In this document: positions 1 to 10,830 of the stretch, in pieces
Numbering within the stretch: position 1 is the first letter of the stretch
Layout: each line of letters starts with the position of its first letter
From: Nectonema munidae
Lineage: Eukaryota > Nematomorpha > Nectonematoida > Nectonematidae
NCBI GenBank assembly: GCA_030549495.1
Contig: JAUIRK010000501.1
Location: forward strand, 372,001 to 436,000
Direction: 5' to 3'
Length of the DNA: 64,000 nucleotides
Program-made: the position numbers and the translations under genes
The notes under the pieces: generated by a model
What the model saw: the letters and a program-made list of their open reading frames with translations, nothing else
Told to the model about the DNA's origin: nothing
Databases searched by the model: none

Positions 1-394
1 GACGCAATGGGCACTACTGCATTATATCAATCAAAAAAAACCCATGCTTTTTTCACCAAGTAAAAATATTTACAGCTTGCTTATAATGACGTCAAACCGT
101 GGTGAAAAAAAGAGAATATGCAAAGTATATTGATACGGCTCAATACAAGCAAGGTTGGTAAAAAAATGTCGAAAATAACATTTGTTCACTTGCTTGGTTT
201 GCAAGAGACGGAGATTTTGATGTTGTGATGTCAGAACACGTTGTGCAGCCCAATAATTGAAATAGTTTTTGAAAGCGGCATTTGTTTACTTTTTTGGTTC
301 GGTAGAGAAATGGATTAAGAATTTTCGTGTAAATTTTCTCATCATCAAAAGAACAATTTGTTGTCACTTTACTTGTTTCTCTCTTGAAACATCC

Positions 395-1300
395 ATGGAG
401 TTCTCATCAAATGATCCAACTTCTTCCTCTACTGAGTAGGCTCAGTATTCGTTCTGCTCAGATGATTCAGTCTCACAAATATATGACGAAGTTTCGACTT
501 CAAGAGAACACTTTCCAGAAGAGTTTGAAGAAGGCGAAACCCTAGAAGATGAAACAGAAGAAATTTTGTTAGCTCCCGATGGAACTAAATTCTTCTGGGA
601 ACCTCAAAATACAATTAGAAGCCGTGTCCAAACTCGGAATTGTCAGAACTTGTCCTTACGTCCTTATGGTCCCACGAATGAAGCAAAAGTTTGGAAGATG
701 TAATTAAAATCTTCAATCTATTTTTTGATATTGCTTTGATCAATCATAATTTGTAAATGACGAAAAAAGGCGAAAGAAAATTATAATTTTTATAATTTTT
801 TTTATAACTTAATGTGTAAAGATATTAGTAACAGTAATTTGTTCTAGTAAAAGAACTCCAAAATGGGAAGAGTTAAGAGCTTGCTAAGAAAGATTTAAAA
901 TTCGAGACCTATTAGCGTATTTTGGATGTCTTATTCACATCGGGCAAGCTAAAAACCAAAACGACATCTTTACTCTATGAATGGCGATCCGTTTTTACGA
1001 GCAGCAATGGGAAAATGAATGTTTATTTTTATAAATATTTTTATTCGTTTTGATAGTGTTGAACATAGAAATCAAAATGATAAATTGTTTGCTGTCAGAG
1101 TGATTAATGATAAATTTTTTGAAAACTGTTGCAGATACTCGCTCCCACTGGATGCCGTCACTATTGATGAACAACTAGTGACGTTTAGAGGAGGACGCCC
1201 AGTCAAAATATGTGACAAAAGTAAACCTGGTCACTATGGCATAAAAATATACAATTTAAATGATGCTAACACTTTATGTTATGAAGCCACATTTCTGGAT
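395..1300 (+). pseudogene. piggyBac transposase, N-terminal half (decayed)
   Basis: Left half of a piggyBac-family transposase. A reading frame from the ATG at 395 has an acidic N-terminus, one in-frame stop at 437-439, and runs to 703. It includes the segment DGTKFFWEP followed by a GPTNEAKVW block typical of the start of the piggyBac DDE domain. From about 846 coding resumes in shifted frames with PKWEELRA, then LLAYFGCLIHIG (the usual 'elrafLGvlihMG' region). The 1019-1303 frame carries DAVTIDEQLVTFRGG and SKPGHYGIKIYNL, a strong match to the family's DE.l..FrGR and KP..yGiKi motifs; the D in IDEQ is a catalytic aspartate. The 145-bp gap at 703-846 could be an intron, since a GT donor lies at 697 and an AG acceptor near 846, but decay explains it equally well. 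At least three disruptions are visible. The element is interrupted by an RTE LINE after 1303. Confidence 0.8.
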
Positions 1301-1349
1301 TGACTGATAGAAACTACTTTTCTAGTATAAAAATTTGTAAACGTTTGAT

Positions 1350-1745
1350 TCTTCTTCTTCTTCATCATCTTATCCCCTAAATGGGGGTCGATGGCTTGAT
1401 CCTTTTTCTCCATAGGTTTCTGTCCTTCGCATCGCTTTCTTTCAAGGCAAATTTTTCCATGGACCTTTTCAAATCATCCCTCCATCTCAATCTTGGCCTT
1501 CCTCTTTTTCTCTTTCCTTGTACAGGCGCATCATACGCTATCTTTATTTTTTCATCGCTTTTTCTTCTTAGCACGTGTCCATACCATCTCATCTTGTTTC
1601 TTTCCATTACATCTACAACACTCGTCGTCACTTTTGTTCTATGCCTCACTTCTTCATTTCTAATCCTATCTTTTCTTGTAACGTTCAGCATCATTCTCAG
1701 CATTTTCATTTCCGACACTTCTAGCTGCTTTAAGGGATGTAAATA
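1350..1745 (-). mobile_element. RTE-type LINE, 5'-truncated 3' end
   Basis: Minus-strand coding remnant of the C-terminal end of an RTE-clade LINE polyprotein. The frame reads LEVSEMKMLRMML, then TRKDRIRNEEVR, NKMRWYGHVLRR and KRKRGRPRLRWRDDL. This matches the conserved tail of RTE/BovB-like proteins after the reverse transcriptase. The stop is near 1377. The short 3' UTR then passes through GACCCCCATTTAGGGGATAAGATG and ends in a (GAAGAA)n-like tail on the minus strand, seen as cttcttcttcttc at 1350-1362 on the plus strand. This is the usual RTE 3' signature. Only the last ~120 codons remain. The insertion splits the piggyBac transposase on either side, so it is younger than that element. Confidence 0.8.
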
Positions 1746-1747
1746 AT

Positions 1748-2544
1748 TACGGGATGTAACTTTCCGCGAAGTTGTGGAGTTTTTCTCGACCAATTTTTTA
1801 CATCTCACGAGTTAGTAAAGTGGGCGGTCGGCAAGGATTTGACTATTTGTGGTACTATGAATTCTAATCGCTGTTTTTTACCCAACGCCCTTAAACCAAA
1901 GTACATACGCAATTTGAGCTTACAAGAAACCGAGAGTAAAATGGTTTATTCTGAATGTGCATCTATTTCTATTTACATACCAATGAAGCATGCTAGGCAA
2001 AATTTCAAAGCCGTTTATGATTTATCATCTCAACATAGTAAGCGTGTGTCAATAACTTCAATAAAAAACAAACCAGAAAGTTTAGTACTATAAGTATAAA
2101 TTTGGTGTAGATAAGTTCAATAGAATGGCAAGAGATTTCACTTCTTATAAACGTAGTAGAAGATGGACCGTGGCCATTTTCACTAATTACTTGGATATTG
2201 CAGCTTTCAACTCTTGGGCGATTTACAATTTTAATTGTAATGAAAATCGTTCAACTAGAGAAGACGACAAAAAAATTTGTTTGAAGTATTTATCCCTCAA
2301 ACTTTGCGAACAATGAATGCTCATACGCTCTAAGGTTTCGCAAATTTCTAGGCCCATCAAAAATATTTTATCATATTATGGTTTTTTTTCACAAGGAGAA
2401 AATGTCAAAAGAAGCTCAACTAGCAAGGGATATTGTTCGATACCGGAGTGTAAACCTAGAACTAAAGGTACACTAAAGTGTTTTTTCTGTAAAAAATTTA
2501 TCTGCAAAAAAGATTCTTTTCTGTTATGTTCTACTTGCCACTAG
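1748..2544 (+). pseudogene. piggyBac transposase, C-terminal half with Cys-rich domain
   Basis: Right half of the piggyBac transposase, downstream of the RTE insertion. Visible segments in order are DVTFREVVEF, DQFFTSHELVKW (family motif lDNfFTS.eL), DLTICGTMNSNRC (GT.r.nr), LPNAL, SIYIPMKHARQNF, then after a frame change FGVDKFNRMARDFTSYKRSRRW with FTNYLDIAAFNSW. That last pair is the hallmark GVD.mD...y...R.trRWp..vF..llDia..Na block, with the final catalytic aspartate. One TGA at 2314-2316 separates this from a C-terminal cysteine-rich domain (YCSIPECKPR, LKCFFCKKFICKK, CSTCH), a RING-like zinc module characteristic of piggyBac. I could not assign the terminal repeats with TTAA sites, so the outer limits are open. 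Together with the left half it is a non-functional copy. Confidence 0.82.
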
Positions 2545-2968
2545 GATATGTAGAACAATTTTATATTTTTTGTACACTCTCTATGTAATTTTTGTCAACT
2601 ATTTGTTCTGTTCAAATTGACATTTTAATACAAATGTTTATAGATGGCGTTAATTTTTTTATTATTTTTTGCTTAACATTTTATCATTATATAATTACAA
2701 AAATACCTAATCTGTGTCTAAATTACCAAGGAGGAACTTGTTTGTAAAATATTGAGGGAAAAAGAAGAAGAAAATTTTTTGTTTCAGGGGTCAAACCACA
2801 TATTGGCTCCAAAATCCATTAGTTTACCCAAAAAAATAAATTAATCTAAAAGCTCTTTAAACTTTTTAAATTTACATGTTCTCTTAAAAGACCTTATATA
2901 TTTATTTAACATCGAAATTTTGATCTAAAATAAACAATTGAGTATAAAACCCAACAGTAGCATGCGAA

Positions 2969-3125
2969 GGTTAATGACCGGTTAGATATATTCGGTTGTA
3001 TGACCTGAAGGTCTTAAGTTTGAAGCCATCGCTGGCCCTCATTAACACCAAAGTCAATACAAGAGACGCACTTTGCCCCCTTTGGAAAAAACAGTCTAAA
3101 GTAAAGAACCAATTACCATTGCCAT
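2969..3125 (+). mobile_element. Probable decayed tRNA-derived SINE
   Basis: A segment richer in GC than its surroundings holds AAGGTCTTAAGTTTGAAGCC, which aligns with the B-box region of the better SINE copy at 43.9-44.1 kb (AGGTCTTGGGTTCGATCCCA). A body follows with TTTGCCCCC and GGAAAAAACA. It ends in a simple-sequence-like ccattgccatt. The A box is not convincing. Called only by comparison with the two clearer copies, and it could be an unrelated repeat. Confidence 0.35.
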
Positions 3126-3157
3126 TCTAAATCATTTTAAGGTAATTTTTCATACTA

Positions 3158-5090
3158 CAGTAAAATCTCGCTATTATGCCACCCTTCGGGGCCGACCAAA
3201 AGTGGCATAGTAGCGAGAGTGGCATAGTAGCGAGGGTTTTGTAAAAATAGCCTTATTTTTTCAAATAAAATCACATTTATTAAAAAACAGTTTTATTTTT
3301 TTATATATTTGTGTCCTATTCCAAAGCTCTCAAAAATGGTTGCCTGACGCATTTTCATATGGCGGATCTCAAGCATTTCTTGATCTAAACAATCGCACGC
3401 TTGCATCACTTTGAGCTTTACGCTACAATGCTGCATAAATTTTCGAACAGTGCTCCACGCTCTTTGGGCTTCTTGGAATTGAACCACTTCCTCTTCGATA
3501 GTTTCCTTGTCGTCTTCGCTTTCAATTTGTTCCTTGCTTTTCAGCACTTCCTCAGCAATCTCCTCTAGCAGAAGAGAGCCACTAGTTGCGAGACGCTCGT
3601 CAGCATTGAGAAAGTCAGTTAGCTCAATCTCCTCGTTATTGTGCATCTTTTCCTCAGTAGGCAAAGCATTCCAAATCTCGAGCAACTCTTCATCTTTTGG
3701 CTCAATCTGATCAATTTCTTCTTCCACAAACTTAGCTTTTACAAAACAGTTTTTGATGACCGATTTGTTAACCTGCTCCCAAGCATACCGGGCAACGTGT
3801 AGAGCATCAAGCAACGTGAACTTAAACTCTCTTTCCTCGTCTATGGCTTCAAGCCTGCGAGAGAGCAAAAGTTTCTTGTAGTGGCGTTTGAGACTCTCTA
3901 TAACCCCCTGATCCATTGGTTGCGAGATTGATGTTGTGTTAGGAGGAAAAAATAGCAGCTTTATATTGTCGAACTGGAGATCAGATGGGTGGCCACAGAA
4001 GTTATCGAGACAAAGCAGCACTTTGCGTCCCTGCTTGACGAGTCGCTCGTTCCACTCACGCAATGTTTCTTCGAAGAGCTCCGCCGTCATCCACGCTTTC
4101 GAATTTGCCTTGTATGTGTCACCGGAATTTTTTTGTTTTTGAAGGCACGTGGTTTCTTTGAATTGCCAATCACCAGAAGAGGAAGCTTTTCGTTGCCGCT
4201 CATGTTTGCTCCAACCAGAAGAGTGATTCTTTGCTTACTTTTTTTACCTCCAGTGCACCGCTCTCCTCTGAAAGCCATGGTCTTGTTTGGTAGCAGCTGC
4301 CAGAAGAGTCCAGTTTCGTCTAGATTGAAGACGTCTTCTGCAGAAAATTGTGCAAGCAAAGGTCGGAGAACCTGTTGTTGCCACTCAAAAAGAGATTGCA
4401 AATTTACCGCTCCTGCTTCTCCTTGTATTGTTTTAAAAGTAATGCCGTGACGCTTTTTGAAATTGTCCAGCCAACCGTCGCTTGCCATGAATCCCGGAAT
4501 GTGCATTATCTCGGGCAGTTTCATTGCCTTTTCTTTGACCAGACTTCCACTGACAGGCAGATTGTGTCCTCTCGCTTGCTTCAGCCACATGAGCACCCCT
4601 TCATCGAGATTTGGATCGTGAGCCTGCGTCAACTTAACGCGTTTCGATGAAAATCCAGTTTTGATTGCAGCCTCGATTGCATCCTTTTTGCTGAGAATGC
4701 TTTTTACCGTAGTTCTCTTCACTTCAATACCCCATTTCTTGCTTATTTCTCTGGCCAGCTTGGACTGATTAGGCTCATTTTTTTCGGCATCAATAATTTC
4801 TTTTTTCTGCTTTAGAGTGAAATCGGTTCGCTTGCGTTTTATATCTGACATGTTAATTTTTTACGCAAATAAAAACAATAAATCTAAAAAAATATATTCA
4901 TTAATTTTGTAAAAAAAGTTGGGAAATATAATTAAAAAACGCAACACACAAATAAATAGTGGCATAATAGCGAGATTAGGTGGTGGCATAGTAAGTTTAT
5001 TTTCTACTGAATTTTGTCCGGACCGAGTGAAAGTGGCATAGTAGCGAGAGTGGCATAGTACCGAGGGGGCATAGTAGCGAGATTCTACTG
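3158..5090 (-). mobile_element. Tigger/pogo DNA transposon, complete ends
   Basis: A 1,933-bp element bounded by inverted repeats. The left end is CAGTAAAATCTCGCTATTAT and the right end, reversed, is CAGTAGAATCTCGCTACTAT. It sits between TA dinucleotides at 3156-3157 and 5091-5092, the expected TA target duplication for the Tc1/mariner-pogo superfamily. Inside both ends the 16-mer GTGGCATAGTAGCGAG recurs with small variants: about two further copies on the left (3204-3235) and about five on the right (4960-5082). These look like transposase binding sites. The transposase gene lies on the minus strand between the ends. Confidence 0.92.
3293..4851 (-). pseudogene. Tigger transposase (CENP-B-like), one frameshift
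   Basis: Transposase of the element above, in two overlapping frames: 4851-4087 (254 aa) and 4090-3293 (265 aa). The first begins MSDIKRKRTDFTLKQKKEII, a CENP-B-type N-terminal helix-turn-helix. A second HTH (Tc5 type, about residues 75-145, with DGWLDNFKKRHGI) follows. The first catalytic Asp is D178 in FNLDETGL. In the second frame come LLCLDNFCGH (D29) and QPMDQGVIESLK (D60), completing the DDD triad of a DDE_1 domain. An acidic C-terminal region follows. Family proteins are about 500-550 aa, matching the combined length. The break is near 4115-4120, where an apparent extra CA dinucleotide (GACACATACA) shifts the frame just before KANSKAWM. Otherwise the coding sequence looks complete, so this copy is young or recently inactivated. 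Confidence 0.9.
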
Positions 5091-5114
5091 TATAATCTAT
5101 ATTCAGACTTTGGA

Positions 5115-5194
5115 TTTTGGATTTTTGCAAAATTTCATAAAATAAAACTTTCGAAAAACATTTTACAGTAGTAAATTTGTTTGAGATGATTTTG
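5115..5194. repeat. Dispersed repeat copy A (pair with 6967-7047)
   Basis: About 80 bp starting TTTTGGATTTTTGCAAAATT and running through ACTTTCGAAAAACATTTTACA to GATGATTTT. It is nearly identical to 6967-7047 in the same orientation, with only a few substitutions. Copy A begins about 25 bp right of the Tigger end. No coding content. Family unknown. Confidence 0.7.
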
Positions 5195-5284
5195 TATTTT
5201 TACAATGCCATGGTAAAATACGGGGGAATTGCTTTTCAAATGATGGCAAAAAGAGTGTTGAGTTGGTTGACTCGAGTTTACTAA

Positions 5285-5885
5285 ACGGTGAAATCTGTTT
5301 ATAACGTAATTTCACATATAACAAATCAATTTGCTTGTCTGGTCCTCTTTATTATGTTTAAACTAAACCGTTTATAACGAAATTTCGGAATTAGCCTACT
5401 ATTTCTTTATTTTTTTAAGCAACAAAGTCATTATACTATAACCTGGTGTAGCATAGCTCCCCCTCCAAACAAGGAAGTTTACTGATATGTTGGAAGATCT
5501 GGCATGCTTAAAGCCTTGCTTTTGTTTAACCAATGGTTTTGATTAACTTTATGTCAATCGTATTGCGGAGTTAACATATGGTATTATGAATGCGCGCTAC
5601 AGTGTTGTAAAACAGCATAAGATCACAGTCTTTGTTAAGGACTCGTAGTAATTTTATTTCTATATTTATGACTTTTATATTCACTTAATAATTACACGTA
5701 CTTCTACGTTTTTTTGACGACTGCATATGAATATAAATTAGATTTACATGCGTGTGTTTATTGCATTACGTCTGTTTTATGGCCTTTTGATATAACAAAA
5801 TTAGGATATAACGAACCAAGATTACCCCCCCCCCCCCTCCCTCTTCCCCTCCATATGGTAGTTCATTCCAACCTGATTTTACTGT
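5285..5885. mobile_element. Possible non-autonomous DNA transposon (Tigger-like ends)
   Basis: The left border reads ACGGTGAAATCTGTTTATAACG. The right border, read from the other strand near 5885, is ACAGTAAAATCAGGTTGGAATG. Both resemble the CAGTAAAATC end of the Tigger elements elsewhere in the window. The motif TATAACG/TATAACA recurs inside both ends (5299-5330, 5790-5815). A 13-base C run lies at 5825-5837. No transposase frame was found. The inverted repeat is weak, so this is tentative. Confidence 0.3.
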
Positions 5886-5899
5886 ATTTTATAATAAGC

Positions 5900-6966
5900 T
5901 AGTTTTTCCTCCATATGGTGATAACTTTGCTGAGCAATTTCTAAAAACTCTGTACACTGGATGTTTCAATCTTCGCTCCTTCACAAAATTTGAAAAATAT
6001 TTTCACAACTTCAGCCCTAAAAGATTAATTTTAAAAGAATGAGAAGAAAACATTGAATGAGATCGGAGTATTTGAAATTTACTCAAAAGGCCAATTTTAA
6101 TAACCACGCTTTCACAGATGTAGTCCAAAGATCGTAATTATTCACTTCTCGTCATATTTCCATATTTTTTAAAAGAAATTTAAAACATAAAATATTCTCA
6201 AATATTTTCTTCCATTTGAATTCGTGATTCAATCAATTCAAAGCTTCAACATTTTGGTATGGTAAGGTGGTTTTCTTGTACAAAGGTACTGTTTGAAATT
6301 AAGGTGCGGTAAGATTGGTTAGATACTGACTTTTGATAACTCAAGGCCTTGTCTTCTATCACACATCAAGACTACTTTCTCGTAGTTCAAAACAAGCGTC
6401 GCAATTGTACATAAATATGAAAAAAGCTTAAATATCGAAGTAGCTTCTTTTAACCCGACAAGGAGTACAATTAAAAAAAAGAAAAATAAAGGGATATTAG
6501 TGGGCTCGCAAAACTACACCAGACAACAAAATAATCGAGCAGTAGTATAATATAAAGTGCACAGCGCAAATAAAATATCCTTTGAGAAATTGACACCCGT
6601 TAAATGACGACATAATTGGGTTATAAAGCCAATACTTTCATAAATATCAAATATAAATTTGATCATAAATATCAAATTGTTTTTGATATCATATTACGGT
6701 GCGGAAAAGGTAAAGTCAAAAATACGAAATTTCCTTTACACTTGTAACATAGGCCTTGCCTGTTTATCTACTCTTTTGGTTTTACTATTACTTCTTGATC
6801 ACATTTCACTAAGCGCTCGCTGTTATATCTTCAAATTTTACAACACTCTTCCTCTTCACAAACACTTTTGCTTCTCAAATTCTTACATTATAACAAATTA
6901 TCGTAACTTTATTTTTTTTTTCAAGAGTTTTCCATTTTTCAGGCATCACAATTGAATTATATTTAT
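5900..6966. other. AT-rich intergenic DNA, nothing recognised
   Basis: Low-complexity AT-rich sequence. I see no coding frame with recognisable motifs, no splice-bounded exon and no terminal repeats. The ORF-like stretch 6659-6955 has a hydrophobic but featureless translation and reads as chance. Confidence 0.5.
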
Positions 6967-7047
6967 TTTTTGGATTTTTGCAAAATTTCATAAAATAAAA
7001 CTTTCGAAAAACATTTTACAATAGTAAACTTGTTTAAGATGATTTTA
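6967..7047. repeat. Dispersed repeat copy B (pair with 5115-5194)
   Basis: Second copy of the ~80-bp repeat, same orientation as the first. It differs at a few positions such as TTTACAATAGTAAACTTG against TTTACAGTAGTAAATTTG. Confidence 0.7.
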
Positions 7048-7996
7048 AATATCTTTGAATCCTGATCTTCGAAGGATTCAGATAGAGAAAACATATTCAG
7101 TATTGCTTATTATTATTGCAGCAAAGGTTCTTCTTGTTCTGGTAAGTTTTTTTCGATTAGACTTTCATTGAATAGTTCATTTACAAACTATTGTTTATAT
7201 ATTTTTTTTGTAATATTTCACTCAAACCATGAACAACGATACACACGCCATGGGTGAATACTTAAAAATAATTTTAAACTTTATGATAGATTTAAAATAA
7301 TATGTTCCATATACTTGAATATGCTTGATAAACTTGAATTACTGACTAACTAATATTTATTAAAGCATGTAATCTAATTAACTGCTGTTATTGTTTCGGC
7401 CAAGTCAGTTTTGTGAAATTGAAATTTATATATAACTTATGTTCTCCGTACATTTGGTTTGAAGTTTTTTGTTTTCTAATTTAGATTTCCTTCTATATTT
7501 TCAAATATTTTCACCATTTTCCTTCTTTTTGCTAAAATCTTTTGAGTAGAGTATGCAAAAGACTGTTGTTTTATTCATGTTCATTTAGTTTTATTTTAAA
7601 TAAGTATTAGATTTATCTTTGAGTAAGATTAGCTTTAATCAAATCAAAGTCGCCTTATTTGTCTTATTGAACTGAAAGTATCCCATTATGCTTTTCATCG
7701 AATCCAATTCCAATCAAATTTGTATAGATTTTCTTTTTTCCTTTAATTTCCTCTTTTTCCATCTCATAGTTATTCAGTGACATTTTGATGATTTAAAAAA
7801 GGAAAATTATCCGAATGCAAATAGTTCTTATTTCTGAAGTATTTTTTAATAGCTCAATCTTTTGAAATCTACTTTTTTGGCATCGATTTACGTTCTAGGA
7901 AAGGCGGTTGATAAGTAAAGCATGTCCAATTACCTAATCTCATATAGGAAAGGCTTTTAAATCATAAATTTACGAATCCGTACCAGCAATCTAGTC

Positions 7997-8605
7997 CAAG
8001 GGTTCTCAACCTTTTTTCTACTATGGCCTCCTTTTTGCGCAAATATTATTGTATGGCCCCATAAAGTTTTTCATATATTTTTCTATTTTTTAGAGGTCCA
8101 AAACGAAAATTCGTAACTTTTTCATGAAGTTATTCATTCAAACAAAATAACATCAAAGCAAAAAAACTGTAAAATTCCTCAAAAATTATAGAGCTTCTAA
8201 ATCATAACTTTTTTTCATAATAGTTTAGGATTAATGTTGCTTTCCAATTGAGTCTTTTATACTTCATATTAACGGTCTAAGCCTATAGTAGATGTAGAAA
8301 CAAAACTATAAAAAAGTTCATGAAAATAGAATTTTCATATAAAGTTTCAAGATATAGTTTTGCATCATATGTATATAATATAGAAAAATCGACAAAGCTT
8401 TGGGGCATTTTTATAAAGGAAAATGAGTCTTTTCGTCAATTTACCTTTTTAATTTAAGCATCCATTTATATCAATACGAACTTATAACTTGTTTTGTGAC
8501 TTCTCTGCGATCTGATGTATTGTATTTAAATCATATATTTTTCTGTGGCACCCTTAAAATTACTTATCGCCCCTCATGCGGGCCATATGGCGTTGAGAAA
8601 CTCTG
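7997..8605. mobile_element. hAT-superfamily MITE (609 bp)
   Basis: Terminal inverted repeats of the hAT type: left CAAGGGTTCTCAACC, right (reversed) CAGAGTTTCTCAACG. Flanking 8-bp direct repeats are ATCTAGTC (7989-7996) and ATCTAGTT (8606-8613), 7 of 8 identical, the length expected for hAT insertion. Sub-terminal GGCC motifs (tatggcc on the left, gggccatatggc on the right) add to the symmetry. No transposase frame is present, so this is a non-autonomous deletion derivative. Confidence 0.85.
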
Positions 8606-8613
8606 ATCTAGTT

Positions 8614-9320
8614 AACACTACATACACCCTATCATGAAAAGACTTCGGATTTACATGTAGTGAGATTTCGATTCAATTAATTATGTGTTTTTTCATATTG
8701 GTAATTTTCATTTATTTTCAAGAATATATTATTAACCTAGAAGTTTATGATTTAATTTAAAACAAGAACTAACCCATAAGCTGGGTAATTAATCTTTAAA
8801 ACGGTGTTTTTACTTTTGCAAATTATTAAATGTAAGCTCATTTACTTTTGTTAGACTTTTTTTATTCAATGATCTCACAATCTTTTTTAACGGTCTTATT
8901 CAAAACGAACCCAAGCCAAAGCAACGGAAAACGAAAAATATTTTTTAATTCATTTTTGAATGGATATGTTCACAGATAAAATACTTGGAAATCTCAATAA
9001 AAATAACAATTTGATATAATTTGTTTATTCTTTCAGAAATATCTTAATCGTACCTTTTAGAAGAATTAAAATCGGTCTAAACTGTGGTCTGTTTAGAGTT
9101 TAGAAACATTTTAGCTTTTTCTGTGTTTAAAATGTGTTTACAATCTGAACCTTTCATCTCACAACTAGAATTTTCAATGAAGCGTTTAGAAAACAAACAT
9201 TGTTTCAATTTGATTATCACAAAGCATCCTTTTTTATTCAAAATAACACAACTCTTTACTAAAAGTTAAATATATTTTCACCGAACACTTTTTTAAAAAA
9301 AATCTATAATAAAATTCTTT
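8614..9320. other. AT-rich DNA upstream of the MULE gene
   Basis: No recognisable coding or repeat structure. The ends of the MULE element to the right were not located and may lie in this stretch. Confidence 0.4.
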
Positions 9321-9327
9321 TGAATAG

Positions 9328-10830
9328 GAAACTTGTTTATAAAGAAGGATACAGACGCCAGACACTCCTGAGAAGAGCGGCACACAACCACGAAGAAGTT
9401 GAAAAAGGTAAAGAAGCATTTCAGGCAAAATTAAAGAAGGAAGCAAAGAACACTTTCCAAAGTTCCAATAGAATATATAAGTACTATTTTTTCAATTTTT
9501 TAGAAACCTAATTTTGAATATCTAGTGATAATATTTTCCTCCTCAACACTGATGAAAGGTCTTCATTCAAAAGAAGAAGCGTCCTACGATTTATTGGAAA
9601 AAGAATCCCTTTCCCAAGAAATACTCAGTTTTCAATTCCAGAAAAATACCTTTCAGCAAATGATTCGAGATTTTTGCAGATGCATCTGCAGTATGAAGAT
9701 AAAAGAAACCCGACATTTTTCATGGAAGAACTTTGCAAAACGTCAACCAAGTGTCACAAATAAGTTCCATGTTTGTTGACGGAACATTAAAAAAAGCTCC
9801 AGAACTATTCCATCAAATTATTACAGTACACTCTTTTCATAACCAAATTCCGATACCAATACTCTACGCGATTGTATGCGGCAAAAGAGAAGAAGAAATT
9901 TATGGGTATGTTAAGGCTAACAACAAATTTCTCACATAAAAATTAAATTAAGTTATAAAGGCACGGTTTTGATTCTCTGAAAAATGCTGTTGATGGAAAT
10001 AAAATCAGAAGCATAGCTGGAGACTTTGAAACTTCCATAATATCCGCAGCAAAAAAAGGTAAGCAATTTTCTTCGAGTTAAGTTTTTACTTCTGAATTTT
10101 TTAAATCTTTTCCTGAAGCACAGAATCATGCTTGCTACTTCCATTTGTGTCAAGCCGTCGTATACCGAAAACTCATAAACCTTGGATTTAGTTTGTTGTA
10201 TTCCAGGAGTCTGATTTTCAGAACTTGCTACAAAATGCTACTGTCTAAAGCTTTTTTGCCTCAAATAGAAGTACAGCATAACAAATATAAATTAAAGTGG
10301 CATACCGAAAGTTAAAGAGGATGGTGAAACCTATTGCAGTTACTCTTCTCCTGGAATACTTTGAAAGTACTTGGTTAGTTGAGGATAAAATGGAACTATA
10401 TTATGTTTTTGGAATGAAAATCCGAACAAACAACCATTGTGAAGGCTTTCATAATTCCAAAGTTATAAAAGTATTCGTTTTGTTATTGATATATGATTTT
10501 TATACTGTCTTTTAGTCTACATGCAAGCCTTCAATCAGCCATGGCCAGTGTATGGGACATTATGGATTTCTAACTAAGAAAGAATATTTAAAGACATGCC
10601 TGAGATTGAGGAATTGAATTCTAGGTATAACTGGAATGAAGGCAATGACTTGAAAAAGAAAGAAAAGCTCATAGATGAAATCTACAAGGATTACTTAGAA
10701 AGCCGACATTTGTATTTCTTCCATTCACGAACTTCGTTCCTTATAGGCTCGGCTAAGAGAATTCCGGTTGAAGGCAAGCCCGATATCTATCACATCAACT
10801 TTCAAATTTGAAACAACGTCCTAACTTCGA
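9328..10830 (+). pseudogene. MULE-type transposase gene with FLYWCH-like N-terminus
   Basis: Mutator-like (MULE) transposase read in several short frames. From about 9328 comes a basic AHNHEEVEKGKEAFQAKLKK segment, the distal end of a FLYWCH-type zinc finger (final HNH). From 9540 a linker rich in RRSVLRFIGKRIPFP precedes the DDE core. At 9760-9910 the frame reads MFVDGTLKKAPELFHQI and PIPILYAIVCGKREEEIY, the MULE D1 block. GDFETSIISAAKK (about 10015-10055) carries the second Asp. ACYFHLCQAVVYRKLINLGF (10130-10190) is the CxxH block. YFESTWLVED and RTNNHCEGFHNS (10350-10455) provide the glutamate. KDMPEIEELNSRYNWNEG follows at 10590. Several joins look like introns, for example a GTATGT donor after EEEIYG near 9906 with an AAG acceptor near 9960, and GTAAGC near 10058. 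Other joins are frame breaks, so the copy is probably dead. No terminal repeats were identified. Confidence 0.75.

Noticed and set aside
1381-1746. Plus-strand 121-codon frame
   Set aside because: Shadow of the RTE LINE coding sequence on the minus strand.
3507-4650. Plus-strand frames inside the Tigger
   Set aside because: Antisense shadows of the transposase gene, with low-complexity Ser-rich translations.
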